From: Strix aluco
Taxonomy: Eukaryota > Chordata > Aves > Strigiformes > Strigidae
Direction of reading: 5' to 3'
Length of the DNA: 64,000 nucleotides
Assembly: GCF_031877795.1 (NCBI RefSeq)
Contig: NC_133933.1
Location: 22,038,029 to 22,102,028, forward strand
Below are positions 21,626 to 55,307 of the stretch, in pieces (position 1 is the first letter of the stretch; every line of letters starts with the position of its first letter). The translations under genes and the position numbers were made by a program. The notes below the pieces were generated by a model. That model made no database searches, was not told where the DNA came from, and saw nothing but the letters and a program-made list of their open reading frames with translations.

Positions 21626-22855
21626 GTATGTTGTTCTTCTCTTAGTGATATCCTTCCCCTTAAATTGTGTGGGCAGAGGGAAGGGATGGGAGGCAGAAGG
21701 GGAAGGGATGGGAGGCAGAAGGGGAATGATGGGAGGGAAGGGTCCTTTCTCCTGCATCTTCTGTGAACTCAGCACTTAGATTCTCTGATCAACCTTGCTC
21801 CTTTCTTCTTGACATCTACTTCTGTCCTACTAGAGCCTATTTTTCCTCAGTCAACACTGCCTAGACGTGGTGAATGATGGGGAAGTGAAAGTCCCTGTAA
21901 AGGGCGGTGACATAGCCTGTGGCTTTGCGGGAAGAGGGACAGTGGCAATTCCAGCAGTGAGCACCCTTTGATATTTCACAACGCTAACCACAGAGGCACT
22001 GGGAAAACCCATGCATCATCATTATGCAATTAACTTGAGAAGTGAGGAGGCTAATTGCTGGGACACGGAGCAGATCAGGGAGAACCTGCTGGGTGCGGCA
22101 CAGTTTGCACAGCAGGCGCAGCTCCTGATGAGAGGAGTCTGTCTGACTGTGGTGCCCTTAGAGCTCCACTTTCTATACAGATTCATGCTGCATGTTAGCC
22201 TTGAGATGGTGAGTCACTTTACAGGCGCCTTCACAGGCCGACTCCCATGGGATAGCTGAAGCAAATGCTGCTTTAAAATATTCGTGCTGTGCTTGATAGT
22301 TTCAGACACGCACCCTCTAGAAAGGACAACCTGGCTAAAACGACTGCTATCCTTTTGAAAAGGGTAGAACACTCAAATGTACCTCTTGCCAAGCCTGAAA
22401 GAACAAACTGGCTGCATTGCTGGATATTCTGCAGCTTCATACCCCACAGGGTTTTCAGCCCCATTTTTTTTTTTTCAAGGGTCTTCAGATTTTGGAGATA
22501 AACAGGTGGAATAAGCTTCAATCCTGCTGCAGCTCTGTCTGTGTAGTGGGAGCCCTCTGACGAGTCAGCATGAATTATCTTTCATTTCCCTCTTTGTCAG
22601 AGTTAATTTTGGGAAAGAAATTGAGTATCAGATAGTCCAGGGAGATTGAATTCCTCCCTCTTCCTTGCAGGTAGTCCCTCTGTACAATGCCAATTTTGGT
22701 TTTATCTGAGGACAGGATCTTCTACAGGTGGCTAAAATTGCAGGGAGAACACACGGCTCCTTCCCCCAGCAATGAGGGGGAGCATGCTATGGCTGAGGCC
22801 TGTGCTTCTGGCCCTCCTATTTCCTCTGCTCCACTGTCTGGTCTCTTGTTTCCAG

Positions 22856-23014
22856 GCACTGCAACGTCTTGGTGCGGAGGTGTGCGGCCAAACACCTACT
22901 GACTGCGGTGGAGCGAATTGGAGCTGGGAAGCTCCTGTCGGGTGCACGTGACAGGACTGAGCTGCTGGTGTGCACAGTGGTGAGGTTTGCTCAGGACTGT
23001 CACCCGGACACAAG
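22856..23014 (+). pseudogene. TOGARAM2: TOGARAM2 copy 2 fragment, third TOG3 exon
   Basis: This 159-nt exon follows TTTCCAG and ends ACAAG|GTGATG. It encodes HCNVLVRRCAAKHLLTAVE and VVRFAQDCHPDTR, with an intact frame and phases. The matching copy is 47938-48096. Confidence 0.82.
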
Positions 23015-23889
23015 GTGATGATCTTCATTTCACCTCCTAAAATATGAAAACTGTTTGATATCTGTCAGGAAATGACTGTACTGGATAAGATGAGGTTGTC
23101 CAGCAAGGAGGACCATTGCCAAATTCCTGTGACTCGAATGATTCTTTATGCAGATCAGCTGAGCTCAGATTACTCAGTCAAACAATTTTGCTTGGTCTTA
23201 TGTGCACAATGCAAAGCTGAAGCGTTGGCTGATGTTCATCGCTGAAGGACCCCAAGCATTTATTTCTGATAAGGTTAAGACTGTCCTAGAAAAATTCCAG
23301 CTGTCTTTAACCAACGTATTCAGTCTTTCTACCCCCTTTCTGCAGATTTAGTTACCGATGATAGTCACAAATTGTTCTTGCCAATCATTGTATGATGTTG
23401 TCATCTTGTGGCTGAATGACCTCCAAATTTCTTCTTTAAGATAGGTGTAGTTTCATAGTAGCAAAACCAAACTAAAAACCTTATTTTGATTGTTAAATTC
23501 CCATTAATAGATGGCAAGAACACATGAGCAACCAGTTGCCTGTGTGCATACATGTAGTATAGAATAATAAATAGTAAGCATGAGGTGATTTGCCCTGGCT
23601 TTTCTGCCAGTTAAAGGAAGATAAATTACAATTTCAGAGTGAAATTGAATTTTCCTGTTGCCCTATGTTCTCCTCTTTCCTCTTGTGGTCAGCTGGCAGC
23701 ATTGTGCAGTGACTCCAAGTGAAGGCAAATAATCTCTCTTTGCTGAATAGGTAATAACCTTCTCATGAAGGTATTGCACAATGATGAATTTAAAATACCA
23801 GCTTATTCTCTTAACACGTTTCCTTTGTTTATTCCCAAGGGAGAAAAGACAGTAATAGTCTGTATTCATTTCTCTCTTTCCTGTGTTAG

Positions 23890-24007
23890 GTCTTATGGAC
23901 GGAAGATGCTGACTGTATTGATGAGTCATAAAAATTTTGATACGTATTTGAAACAGTCCGTCCCCTCACGTGACTTGATAGATGTTATGGCAAGACTTAA
24001 GCAGAAA
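23890..24007 (+). pseudogene. TOGARAM2: TOGARAM2 copy 2 fragment, fourth TOG3 exon
   Basis: This 118-nt exon encodes SYGRKMLTVLMSHKNFD through MARLKQK, the end of TOG3. It differs from 48972-49089 by one synonymous glycine codon (GGA here, GGT there). Confidence 0.82.
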
Positions 24008-24942
24008 GTAAGTGCTTGGCAGGAGAAATGTCTCCTTTATGTAAGTGCTGACATTGCTAATATGAGATTAAATATACCTAATCTAAATATACCAATCTCA
24101 CTCTTCTTCCACTGAATCATTTTGCTCCTGGGAATGAACTGTTGATCCTCAGCCTGTTTATCTGCAGACAGTGAAGGAAGTAGTATCATTAGAAATAAAG
24201 TGGGTGTATTTTGAATGTCAGCCACAAACAGGAAAGGGAAGAAGGAGAAAATGGTTTTACCTTCAAGCATAAAAAAACCAACACTACACCCTCCCCAAAT
24301 GAAGCAAGGAAGTGAGAATAGTGCTTCTGATAAGCTAATAGAGTCTTAGCAACAAAGAAGTAGTAGTGCCAAGAAAATTTCCAAATATACAAAAGATGCA
24401 CAAGGCAATCAGAGTTAGTACATCTATTGTCTGTATTCTGGCAACACTGCCCTGCTGTCACGCACTGTGGAGCTGGAAGAAGCTTTGTGAATTCAGCATC
24501 CAGTGGAAAATCATCCCTTTTTTTTTCCATTCCTCTCCATTCACATTCGAGAAAGGAATGTGTCTTTGTGCAGGAACAGGGAGAGTGAGTGAGAACCAAA
24601 TCCGCTTGCAACGCAATGGGCCACCCTCCAGACAGTCCAAAAGTTTCTCGCTATTCCCTTTCCGGAGGCTTGTTCCCCACCAGTTCGCATTATTCCCATT
24701 TGTGCTCAAGACTCATGAATTCAGGATTTTACATGGCTGCCCATTATGGTAGCACCAAAGCCTTGGGTTATTGAAAACAAATAGTAGACATCACCGAATC
24801 TCTGACCTGTCTCCCTGTCTAAGTTACGAAGTGTTTTCCTAAGCCTTTCTTGGTAGCAGTGGTCCTGGTTATAACTTGTGTTTTAAACAAGTAATTTCTT
24901 GTTTTATCTTCTATAAATTCATGGGTTTTTATATATATGTAG

Positions 24943-25065
24943 GGCAGAGAAGACCATAAATGTGACCTTCCATCTGTGAAGGCCCCCAGGAAGTCTAGGA
25001 AGAGGACCACGCTGCCACTCAGCCTCAGCATGTGGCGAAGAACCTCTGGAACGTTTTGGGCCTGA
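24943..25065 (+). pseudogene. Fused exon: TOGARAM2 linker exon joined to last-exon sequence
   Basis: The first 62 nt match the copy 3 linker exon 50024-50127. At 25004 the sequence switches to the terminal-exon region of duplication A', with at most a one-base overlap. Read in the incoming frame, it gives about 20 new codons in a different frame from the native last exon and stops at TGA 25063-25065. No donor site is needed, so a transcript of this fragment would end in a TOG3-only protein. Whether it is expressed is unknown. Confidence 0.75.
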
Positions 25066-25263
25066 ATGTCGGGTGAGGACTTGGTTGTGCTCCAGGAAGC
25101 CGATGGAGAGATGTGGAATGGCTGGAAATTGCCTATAGAGCGATAAAATAGCAACATGTCTACTTTATGCTATTGTATAAATGGCTGTGTGTCCTTTAAT
25201 AAAGTGACATTAACTCGATCACATTGGTTATATAAGTTGGGTCTGGGACTTCGCGTCAGCAAG

Positions 25264-25281
25264 TGGTGCCCGAACAGGGAC
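25264..25281 (+). other. Primer binding site, tRNA-Lys3-like, right copy
   Basis: Same 18-base sequence as at 7224-7241, TGGTGCCCGAACAGGGAC. Confidence 0.85.
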
Positions 25282-25425
25282 CCTCCCATCGGTGCTCGCC
25301 CGAGCAAGAGAAGACGGCCCAGAGGGGGCAGAAGCAGCCGTAGCAGGCGCTGCCCCGGCGCCTGGGAAGACGCACGCGCAATCGTCGGGAATCTCGCCCT
25401 GATCAGGTGAGCGGCTGGGGAGGAG

Positions 25426-26633
25426 ATGGGGTCCAGGCTAAGCAGAGAAGAAGTGGCAGTGGTTAAGCTCCTCCAACATAGTCTCTGAGAGAGGAGCATC
25501 TTATGAGGAGGGAAACCTGAGGAAGTTGCTGTCATGGGCTCGGCAGCATGGATTAATCCCCTCAGTGAGCGCAGCCTTTGAATTAGCTACTTGGGAAAAG
25601 ATCGGCGCGGCACTGTGGGACGACATTAGCTCAGGCTCTAAAGACAGTGGGAAATTCTCCACCGTGTGGAGATTGATCCTAGAGACTCTGACAGAACTGA
25701 AAGCAGAACGGCAGACCCCCGCCTCTGCTTTCGCTGCCTTGTCAGCAGAGGCAGAAAGCGCTGGCGCTCAGGATTCCACTACTGCTGTGACGTTCGCGGG
25801 ATCCCTGTTCCCCAAGGCGGCTCCTAAAAGGAGGGGCGGGGAAGCTTCATGCGCAGCACCCGTGCGGCAGGAAAGTCAAGAGCAAAAATCAACAGATTCA
25901 CCACCGCTTGATTCCCCCCTTTCAAGCTCAAGGGAACAATCACCTGAGCACCCCGCTCCCGCTGCCTCCCACCCGATCCCGTGCGCATGCTGCCTCGCCA
26001 GAGGAAGGCGCCGACCCACCCCTGCCCCCATCCTCGCCTCCATCACCCCGATTGGTGCATGAACAATCTTGTTATGGTTCACAAGATCCACACTTGTGAG
26101 CACTAACGAGAAAACTAGAGCAACTTGAAATGCGAATGAAGGAATCAGCTCAGCCTATTCCTACGGCACCGCCGCCACCCCCTCTTCCTATGAACCTCTT
26201 TTTTCATGATGGGGGGGTGGCGTGTGGTCAGGGGGCAATTGGACCCCTGCCATCATCGGCTAGCATAGGAGGGGGGGCACTGGGAGGCGCAGATGGTAAT
26301 GGTAATCCAGCACACTGATGGCAGGGAGTTGAGGGGCAGTTTAAAGAGCTGGGACCAATGGTGTTTCTGGTAATAGTAACCCCACACAGCAATGAGTGGG
26401 AGGCCTGAGATTGGAAAATAATTAAGGAGGCAAAATTAGCAGTAGCACAATATGGGTTAAAATCACCATATACTAATTCAGTCATTCAGCATATTTTTAC
26501 AGCAAATTTATTAACTCCGTATGATGTGTGCATGATTATACAAACCTTATTAACAGCTTCCCAACAATTGCAATTTTTTCAAAGTTGGCAAGTGGCCTGC
26601 GAGGCCACGGCAGCCACACTCCGTCAGCAAGGA
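25426..26633 (+). pseudogene. Degenerate betaretrovirus-like gag, right copy
   Basis: The start ATG at 25426 is followed by the same early in-frame TGA as in the left copy. The matrix-like frame (25526-26062) is in a different frame. A proline-rich part and a capsid-like segment at about 26409-26630 follow. The shared early stop shows that the lesion predates the duplication. Confidence 0.75.
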
Positions 26634-27935
26634 GATCACAGAATCATCTAGGTTGGAAGGGACCTTGAAGATCATCTAGTCCAACCATTAACCTAGCACT
26701 GACAGATCCCAACTACACCATATCCCTAAGTGCTATGTCAACCTGCCTCTTGAACACCTCCAGGGATGGGGACCTGGGCAGCCCATTCCAATGCCTGACT
26801 ACCTGTTATGTAAAGAAATACTTCGCAATATCCAGTCTGAACCTTCCCTGGTGCAACTTGAGGCCGTTACCTCTTGTCCTATCACTCATTACTTGGTTAA
26901 AGAGGCTCATCCCCAGCTCTCTGCAACCTCCTTTCAGGTAGCTGTAGAGGGCGATGAGGTCTCCCCTCAGCCTCCTCATCTCCAGACTAAACAACCCCAG
27001 TTCCCTCAGCCGCTCCTCGTACGACCTGTGCTCCAGACTCTGCACCAGCTTCGTTGCCCTTCTCTGGACACGCTCGAGTGATTCAATGTCCTTTTTGTAG
27101 TGAGGGGCCCAAAACTGAACACAGTCATCAAGGTGCGGCCTCACCAGTGCCGAGTCCAGGGGTAAGATCCCTTCCCTGTCCCTGCTGGCCACGCTATTTC
27201 TGACACAAGCCAGGATGCCACTGGCCTTCTTGGCCACCTGGGCACACTGCTGGCTCATGTTCAGCCGGCTGTCAATCAACACCCCCAGGTCCCTCTCTGA
27301 CTGGCAGCTCTCCAGCCACTCCTCCCCAAGCCTGTAGCGCTGCTGGGGGTTGTTGTGGCCCAAGTGCAGCACCACTCATGACCGGCCGCCAACTGGATTT
27401 AACTCTGTTCACCACAACTCTTTGGGCCCGGCCATCCAGCCAGTTTTTTACCCAGCAAAGCGTGCGATCATCCAAGCCTCGAGCAGCCAGTTTTGCCAGG
27501 AGAATGCTGTGGGAAAAGGTGTCAAAGGCCTTACTGAAGTGGAGGTAAACTACATCCACAGCCTTTCCCTCACCCAATTAGCAGGTCACCCTGTCGTAGA
27601 AGGAGATCAGGTTTGTCAAGCAGGACCTGCCTTTCATAAACCCATGCTGACTGGGCCTGATCATCTGGTTGTCCCGCATGTGTTGTGTGATGGTACTCAG
27701 GATGAGCTGCTCCATCAGCTTCCCGGGCACCGACATGAAGCTGACAGGCCTGTAATTTCCTGGATCATCCTTCTGACCCTTCTTGTATATGGGCGTCACA
27801 TTGGCCAGTTTCCAATCTGTCGGGACCTCCCCAGTCAGCCAGGACTGCTGGTAAATGATGGAAAGCGGCTTGGCGAGCACCCCAGCCAGCTCCTTCATTT
27901 GCATTTGTGGCAATGCAAACTGCTCTGGGCTCATT
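26634..27935 (-). mobile_element. CR1 LINE, antisense, right copy
   Basis: Same insertion as 8622-10122, with the 3' end at 26634. Minus-strand RT pieces lie at 27934-27578 (N-terminal RT motifs), 27577-27272 and 27375-26806 (C-terminal part). The 221-bp deletion at about 27374 removes the FADD catalytic box. Confidence 0.9.
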
Positions 27936-28714
27936 AGAGGTAAATTGCAATATAATTAATTACAAGTCCAAAGTATTACTGTCATAAGTTTCCCTGACCT
28001 CAGTATTCCTGTGTTTTTATGCTTTCAAGTGTAAAGTTGTCATTTCCTTTCCTGTTTTCTTTCATGAGCTTTGTTCAGAAAACACATGTCCTTTAAGGAA
28101 ACTGAAGCACTCTTTTTTTGAGAGTTTTGTTTCAGGTGTTGGCCTCAGCACGCAGCGGTGCAGAAGTCTTCCACTGCAACAGAGGTTTCTCAATATGGAG
28201 ATGCTGAAGCTGCAGGTTTTTCTACCTTGCATGTTTTTGTATTGTAACAGCTCCTCTCTGCTTGCCTTTCATGGCCTTGAGGTGTGTGCCTTGCACACTT
28301 CTCTTGTCACTCCTTGATGATTTGATTTATTCTTCATGACAGCACTTGGTGGAGGAAGGGTTTTAGAAGGTGGTATCCCTCTCAAAGGCCTCGGCCTCTG
28401 CTAGTTAGGGGACAGTGTCTAATGAATAAGGAAAAGCCAGGAAGGTCTTGATGCTCCTCAGGGCTGGGCAAAACAGAGGTAGATAGAGAGAAGCAGATAC
28501 AGCAGTGTTGTACTCTTCCTGTTGTCTGTCCAGCTTTTTTGTCTCTTTTTCTATTACTGTGTATTCATGATTGATGAAAATGAACATTTTAAAAATAAAA
28601 GGCCTTCATACACACCTTCTGTATGTTGGTATTTCAGTTCACATTAATTTTTATCAGTGGAGGAGGCATTGGAGCACAGCTTGTACTTGTTACTGAAGCT
28701 CAGCTCTTTCCTAC

Positions 28715-29438
28715 TGATACAGAGAAATGATTACTTGTTTTAAGACTTATTTACTTATAGAAAACTGCTTAGCAACTTATTTACTTCTAGGAAGTTAGAA
28801 TATTATAGTATTTTTTTAATATTGCTAAGAAGCCTGCTTGCCCAGACTGTTCTGTGGAATTTTACCAAGGACTACTGTGTCCATCAAAGCAAAGCAGTTT
28901 ACTGTGAAAATCTACCCAGAACTGCAGTGTTCAGCAAAATATCATGGCTTTGTCCTTGAGGAACAGGTGTGCTCTAACTAGTTGGGCCTCGGTAATGAGT
29001 AAAGGTAGCCATATACGGGTTGTAGAAGTTTCATTGGTTCCCTTAAATAAGATAGGATGAGTAAACCAGCTGAAAAACATTTTTGTTGTTCAAGAAATTG
29101 GCTAAGAGAATCTGCGCATGCTCCGGGGAAGAAACAAGGTGAGAAAGACTACGAGCCTTCCTCCCAAAGATCCCCGAAGACGCCCCCCAGGAGGGAGTGC
29201 ACAGGTGCAAAGAGAACATAAACTGTTGACATCAGCCTTTCGAACTAACCCAGCCTTACTCATGCATGTGTATGTTTGTGTTATGTAATCCAGTGAATAT
29301 GTGTATCCACACTCTATAAGTTTTTGGTAAAATGTGCGGTGGGTGTGCAAGCTTTGTGGAGAAATCCCCTTGCACCCCGGCACCGGAGTAAACATACCTG
29401 CCTTATAACTCTATTCGAGTTGTAGAGTCTGTTTTCTG
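28715..29438 (+). mobile_element. LTR-like block at the right edge of duplication A'
   Basis: The block begins TGATACAGAGAAATG exactly where homology to the left copy of A stops, and ends near GTTTTCTGCA. It carries a CTCTATAAG promoter-like box (near 29313) and a CACCCCGGCACCGG...TAAACATACC R/U5-like region. No matching flank or target duplication was found after it, so it may be a 5' LTR followed by remnant internal sequence rather than a clean solo LTR. The family was not assigned with certainty. Confidence 0.5.
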
Positions 29439-30505
29439 CAAGTCAGTCAGAAGGTGAAAACAAATTCCTATAGAGTTTCGAAGTGAAAGCAACCAAACTG
29501 GTAAGGAAACGAACTGCAGGGACTGAAGCTGAAAAGTGTCACGTTTTGCTATAGCCCTAACCTGAAGGGCTAAGCATAAACCTCCTTTACCCTCATATGC
29601 CCTGCGAACTATAACGCTGTCTACATCTCCACTAGTCCTGTGGGATGTGCATTTGCTGATGTGAGCATGGTGGATAGTTTCTGGGTAGCTGGCATCCCTA
29701 AATAAGGGTTATGCTGTAGCCTCAGGCTTTCTGAGGTGCTGCAAGTGCTATAGGTACCTCAGCAACACTATAAATGTAGGCAATTTATCTACAACAGCAG
29801 TTTTTTTCAACTGCTTTTCTCCCTCCTTTCCCAATGGGTGGCACATTTGAAGTATTTGGCTTGTGGTTTGAGTTGTGGCTCAGAATTACTCATGGATGTG
29901 TCATAAAATCTTATCTATCCCTTTCTACAGAAAAAATCTTACAGACTGGTAGAAAGTGCTAGACATAGGGGTTACACCAACCAGTTTCCAGTATTGTTAG
30001 CCCAGTGCCCCCCCCCCCCTTAAATCCCTGTACATTTGTATTAAAAATGAGCAAACTATTATATCCCTCATTTTTTCAGTTGTTGTTGGAGCAAGTCCAG
30101 AGTGGCGTTACAGCTCTTTGTTGTCAAATATGTGAAACGATGCTCCTGCTGCAGCGGCAGCGCTGAGTTCAGCGGGAACCACTCCAGTGTGCTGCGCTGG
30201 GCCCAACAGCAGCGGCCACGGTGAGAGACGTGCCTCTACTGCCGTGCTCATACAGCCATGGGGAGAGCAGCTGCTGGGGTGGAGTTATGTTTCCCCCATT
30301 ATGTCAACAGCGATCTTCCTCCGGCATTTGGAATTTATGGCCATGGTTTTGACAGAATGCTGAAAACACATAGCTTGAATGTATTTTTATGTTGTTTTAA
30401 CACCACCTGACTTGAGCAGTTTCGTACACAGGAACTTCAGTAGGCAGGGTAATGCCAGGGATTGGTGGCTGTGACTTGCACTAGCTGTGTTATTTTTCCA
30501 TGTAG
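29439..30505. other. Non-coding stretch before the first candidate copy 3 exon
   Basis: No clear exon or repeat is seen, apart from a poly-C run near 30007-30018. The promoter and first exon of TOGARAM2 copy 3 could lie here but were not identifiable. Confidence 0.4.
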
Positions 30506-30641
30506 GCTCTCGATGCTGCAGAGGAACCCACCAGCAGCTGTATCAGGCCCAGCGACCAGCAGCACATCGAGCAGACTCTCCTCTGCAGAGAGCCCAATGC
30601 CCCCCCCCCCACCATGGCAACGCAAGATGATTTTGCAGCAG
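30506..30641 (+). CDS. TOGARAM2: Candidate 5' exon of TOGARAM2 copy 3
   Basis: The acceptor TTTTTCCATGTAG and donor CAGCAG|GTAAAG bound 136 nt open in one frame. It reads as a serine- and proline-rich disordered segment with a PPPPP run and PPWQRKMILQQ. An ATG at 30513 is in frame, so this could hold the start codon. Against it, it ends in phase 0 whereas the exon at 33059 needs one preceding base, so an exon between them is missing or this call is wrong. Confidence 0.45.
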
Positions 30642-31533
30642 GTAAAGGACTGCAGCAGACTGGAGACTTCTTCAGCCAGGGCTTGTTGCAATCCTGTTCC
30701 TGCAGCCTTGTCCTGGAGGATGTTCGCCTGCAGCAGCAGTGACAGTGCCCAGGAATGCTGCTCAGCTCAGGGAGGCAGAGCGTGTACAAAAGCTGCATTC
30801 AAAGCGCTGATCATGAGAGCCTGGAGATGCTGGCCAGTGCAGCAACTATTCTTCATGCTGTACAAGTGAGGGCCCAGCCTTAGGGGCTGGGTAATGGGCA
30901 AGATATTGGCCAGGACAAGGGGCAGGGAAACAAGCTGTGTACAATTTTGAATTTTCAGGAACGGCCAAGATTAGAAATTTTTTGAGGCAGGCCCTGTTTA
31001 TGTTGGGGTTATGTGTCTCTGCAGTGAAGAAAGCACAGAATAAACCCCTGTAACAGTGATGCAGAACAAAGGAGAATGGTTGGATGGACAATCTGATCCT
31101 ACATATAGAGTAATCAAATTAGCCCACTGAATATTGGGGACATGTAATGCAGAGGGCAAACCTTTTAGTTATAACACCTGGTGATTAACTGTGTCCTCGT
31201 ACTTTCTGTGTTGTGAAGGGAAATAAGAAAACCAACAAAACCCAACTCAAAATTGAGTGGAAATTAAAGAAACAAAGGACTTTCAAACTAGCTTTTGAAA
31301 ACATCTACTGACTAGACATTGTCAAATTCTAGAGACCATGGTGTGTTGCCTACCCTTTAAAAGGAGAGGGAAGGAATCCCGTAGCCATGGATACACAACT
31401 GCCAGACATATGCAAATTTATAGAATGTTCAGCTGTCTGTCACAGTGCTGGAATGCAAGCGCATCACAAAGCAGAATAGCATGAGGGCAAACAGATCGCT
31501 GTGGACGCCAGGACTGCAGGTCGCTACTTGGTA

Positions 31534-32142
31534 TGTCTTGTAGTTTAACCCCAGATGGTAACTAAGCTCCACACAGCCGCTCGCTCACTCCCTCCTGGTG
31601 GGATGGGGAGGGAATTGGAAGGGTAAAAGTAAGAAAACTTGTGGGTTGAGATAAAGACAGTTTACTAGGTAAAGCAAAAGCCGCTCATGCAAGCAAAGCA
31701 AAGCAAGGAATTCATTCACTGGTTCCCATTGACAGGCAGGTGCTCAGCCATCTCCAGCAAAGCAGGGCTCCATCATGCGTAACGGTGACTTGAGAAGACA
31801 AAACACCATCACTCTGAACATCCCCCTCTTTCTTATCTTCGCCCTAGTTTATATGCTGAGCGTGATGCCATTGGTGTGGGATATTCCTGTGGTCAGTTGG
31901 GGTCAGCTGTGCCAGCTGTGTCCCCTCCAAACTTCTTGTGCGCTCCCAGCCTTGTGCTCTTCTTGTGCTCACTGGTGGGGTGGAGTGAGAAGCAGAAAAG
32001 GCCTTGACTCTGTGTAAGCACTGCTCAGCAATAGCGAAAACATCCCTGAATTATCAACACAGGTTTCAGCACAAAACCAAAACACAGCCCCATACTAGCT
32101 ACTATAAAAAAAATTAATTCTATCCCAGCCAAAACCATCACA
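31534..32142 (-). mobile_element. Solo LTR, ERVL-type, antisense
   Basis: On the minus strand it runs from TGTGATGGTTTTGGCTGGG to ...GGTTAAACTACAAGACA. It contains the CTGCTTCTCACTCC and AACTGTCTTTATCTCAACCC stretches typical of a very common bird LTR family as I recall it. TG...CA ends are present; a clean target duplication is not evident. A relative in the same orientation is at 51709-52294. Confidence 0.85.
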
Positions 32143-32199
32143 GTGTGTTAGTCTTCTATGGAGAAGGGGTGTCTGTTTTTTCCTCTCCATATCAAATGC

Positions 32200-33022
32200 A
32201 AAATCAAACACAAAAAGGAAACCTACAGAGGGTGGAAGCAAGGACAGGTAGCCTGGGAGGAATACAGAGGAACTGTCCAAGCAGCCAGGGATCAGGTTAG
32301 GAAGGCCAAAGCCCTGACAGAATTAAATCTGGCCAGAGACATCAAGGGCAACAAGAAAAGCTTCTATAAATACCTTGGTGATAAAAGGAAGACTAGGGAA
32401 AATGTGGGCCCTCTTTGGAAGGAAATGGGACACCTGGTTCCCATGGATACGGAGCGGGCAGAGGTACACAGCGACAGTTTTGCCTCAGTCTTCAGTGGCA
32501 AGGGCTGCCGCCACGCTGCCCAAGTCAAAAAAGGCAAAGGTGGAGACTGGGAGAATGAATAACTGCCCACTGTAGGAGGAGATCAGGTTTGAGACCATCT
32601 AAGGAACCTGAAGGTGCACAGGTCCCTGGGATCTGATGAGATGCATCTATGGGTCGTGAGGGAACTGTCAGATGAAGTGGCCAAGCCACAAAAGGGGGCC
32701 TACAGGGCAGATGATGAGGGTTTTTTTATAAGGGAGTATAGTGATAGGACAAGGGGTGATGATTTTAAACTGAAAGAGGATAGATTTGGATTAGCTATGA
32801 GAAGAAATTCTTTACTGAGAGGGTGGTGAGACACTGGAACAGGTTGCCCAGAGAAGCTGTGGCTGCCCTCTCCCTGGCAGTGTTCAAGGCCAGGTTGGAC
32901 GGGGCTTGGAGCAGCCTGGTCTAGTGGAAGGTGTCCCTGCCCATGGCAGGGGGGTTGGAACTAGATGATCTTTAAGGTCCCTTCCAACCCAAACCATTCT
33001 ATGACTCTACGATTCTGTATTG
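32200..33022 (+). mobile_element. CR1 LINE, sense, internally deleted
   Basis: The CR1 ORF2 segment between endonuclease and RT is readable at 32221-32505 ([32 protein letters not shown]). A deletion then leads to the C-terminal and 3' UTR region (GGTTGCCCAGAGAAGCTGTGG, GGTCCCTTCCAACCC) and degenerate ATTCTATG octamers at about 32996-33020. It ends about 37 bp before the acceptor-bounded exon at 33059. Confidence 0.9.
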
Positions 33023-33058
33023 CAAATTTGAGTAATTTGTACTGTCCTTCTTTTAAAG

Positions 33059-55307
<22,249 letters not shown>

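Larger units (their letters stand above)
20096..25004 (+). repeat. Segmental duplication B, left copy (TOGARAM2 copy 2 fragment)
   Basis: These 4909 bp match 45179-50085 with roughly 30 visible differences and a few 1-base indels in homopolymers, about 0.6%. The left edge abuts ERV-1 within a short shared TGTTGTGGG. The right edge lies in the middle of a coding exon and passes straight into duplication A'. Confidence 0.92.
25140..26633 (+). mobile_element. Class II (betaretrovirus-like) ERV remnant, right copy
   Basis: Duplicate of 7100-8621: LTR end with TATAAA and AATAAA near 25175-25202, a primer site, matrix-like gag and a capsid fragment, cut by CR1 at 26634. Confidence 0.75.
25004..28714 (+). 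repeat. Segmental duplication A', right copy
   Basis: This block matches 6965-10901. It starts inside the TOGARAM2 last exon and stops at CAGCTCTTTCCTAC, where an LTR-like sequence begins. Relative to the left copy it lacks 221 bp of CR1 (between CACC repeats at 9334-9337 and 9555-9558) and retains about 30 bp of CR1 that the left copy has lost. Confidence 0.9.
30642..33058 (+). other. Region between candidate and first secure copy 3 exons
   Basis: Apart from the solo LTR and CR1 annotated separately, no exon was recognised. The phase mismatch between the two flanking exons suggests that one small exon may be hidden here. Confidence 0.4.

Noticed and set aside
21678-21735. GGGAAGGGATGGGAGGCAGAAG repeated in an intron
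   Set aside because: Two-copy purine-rich simple repeat, present in both B copies; no sign of function.
30081-30170. Exon-like stretch after TTTTTTCAG reading LLLEQVQSGVTALCCQI
   Set aside because: Helical and TOG-like at first sight, but it has no in-frame donor before TGA and no partner phase; likely chance.
32158-32562. 134-codon + strand frame
   Set aside because: It is the CR1 ORF2 fragment, not a host gene.
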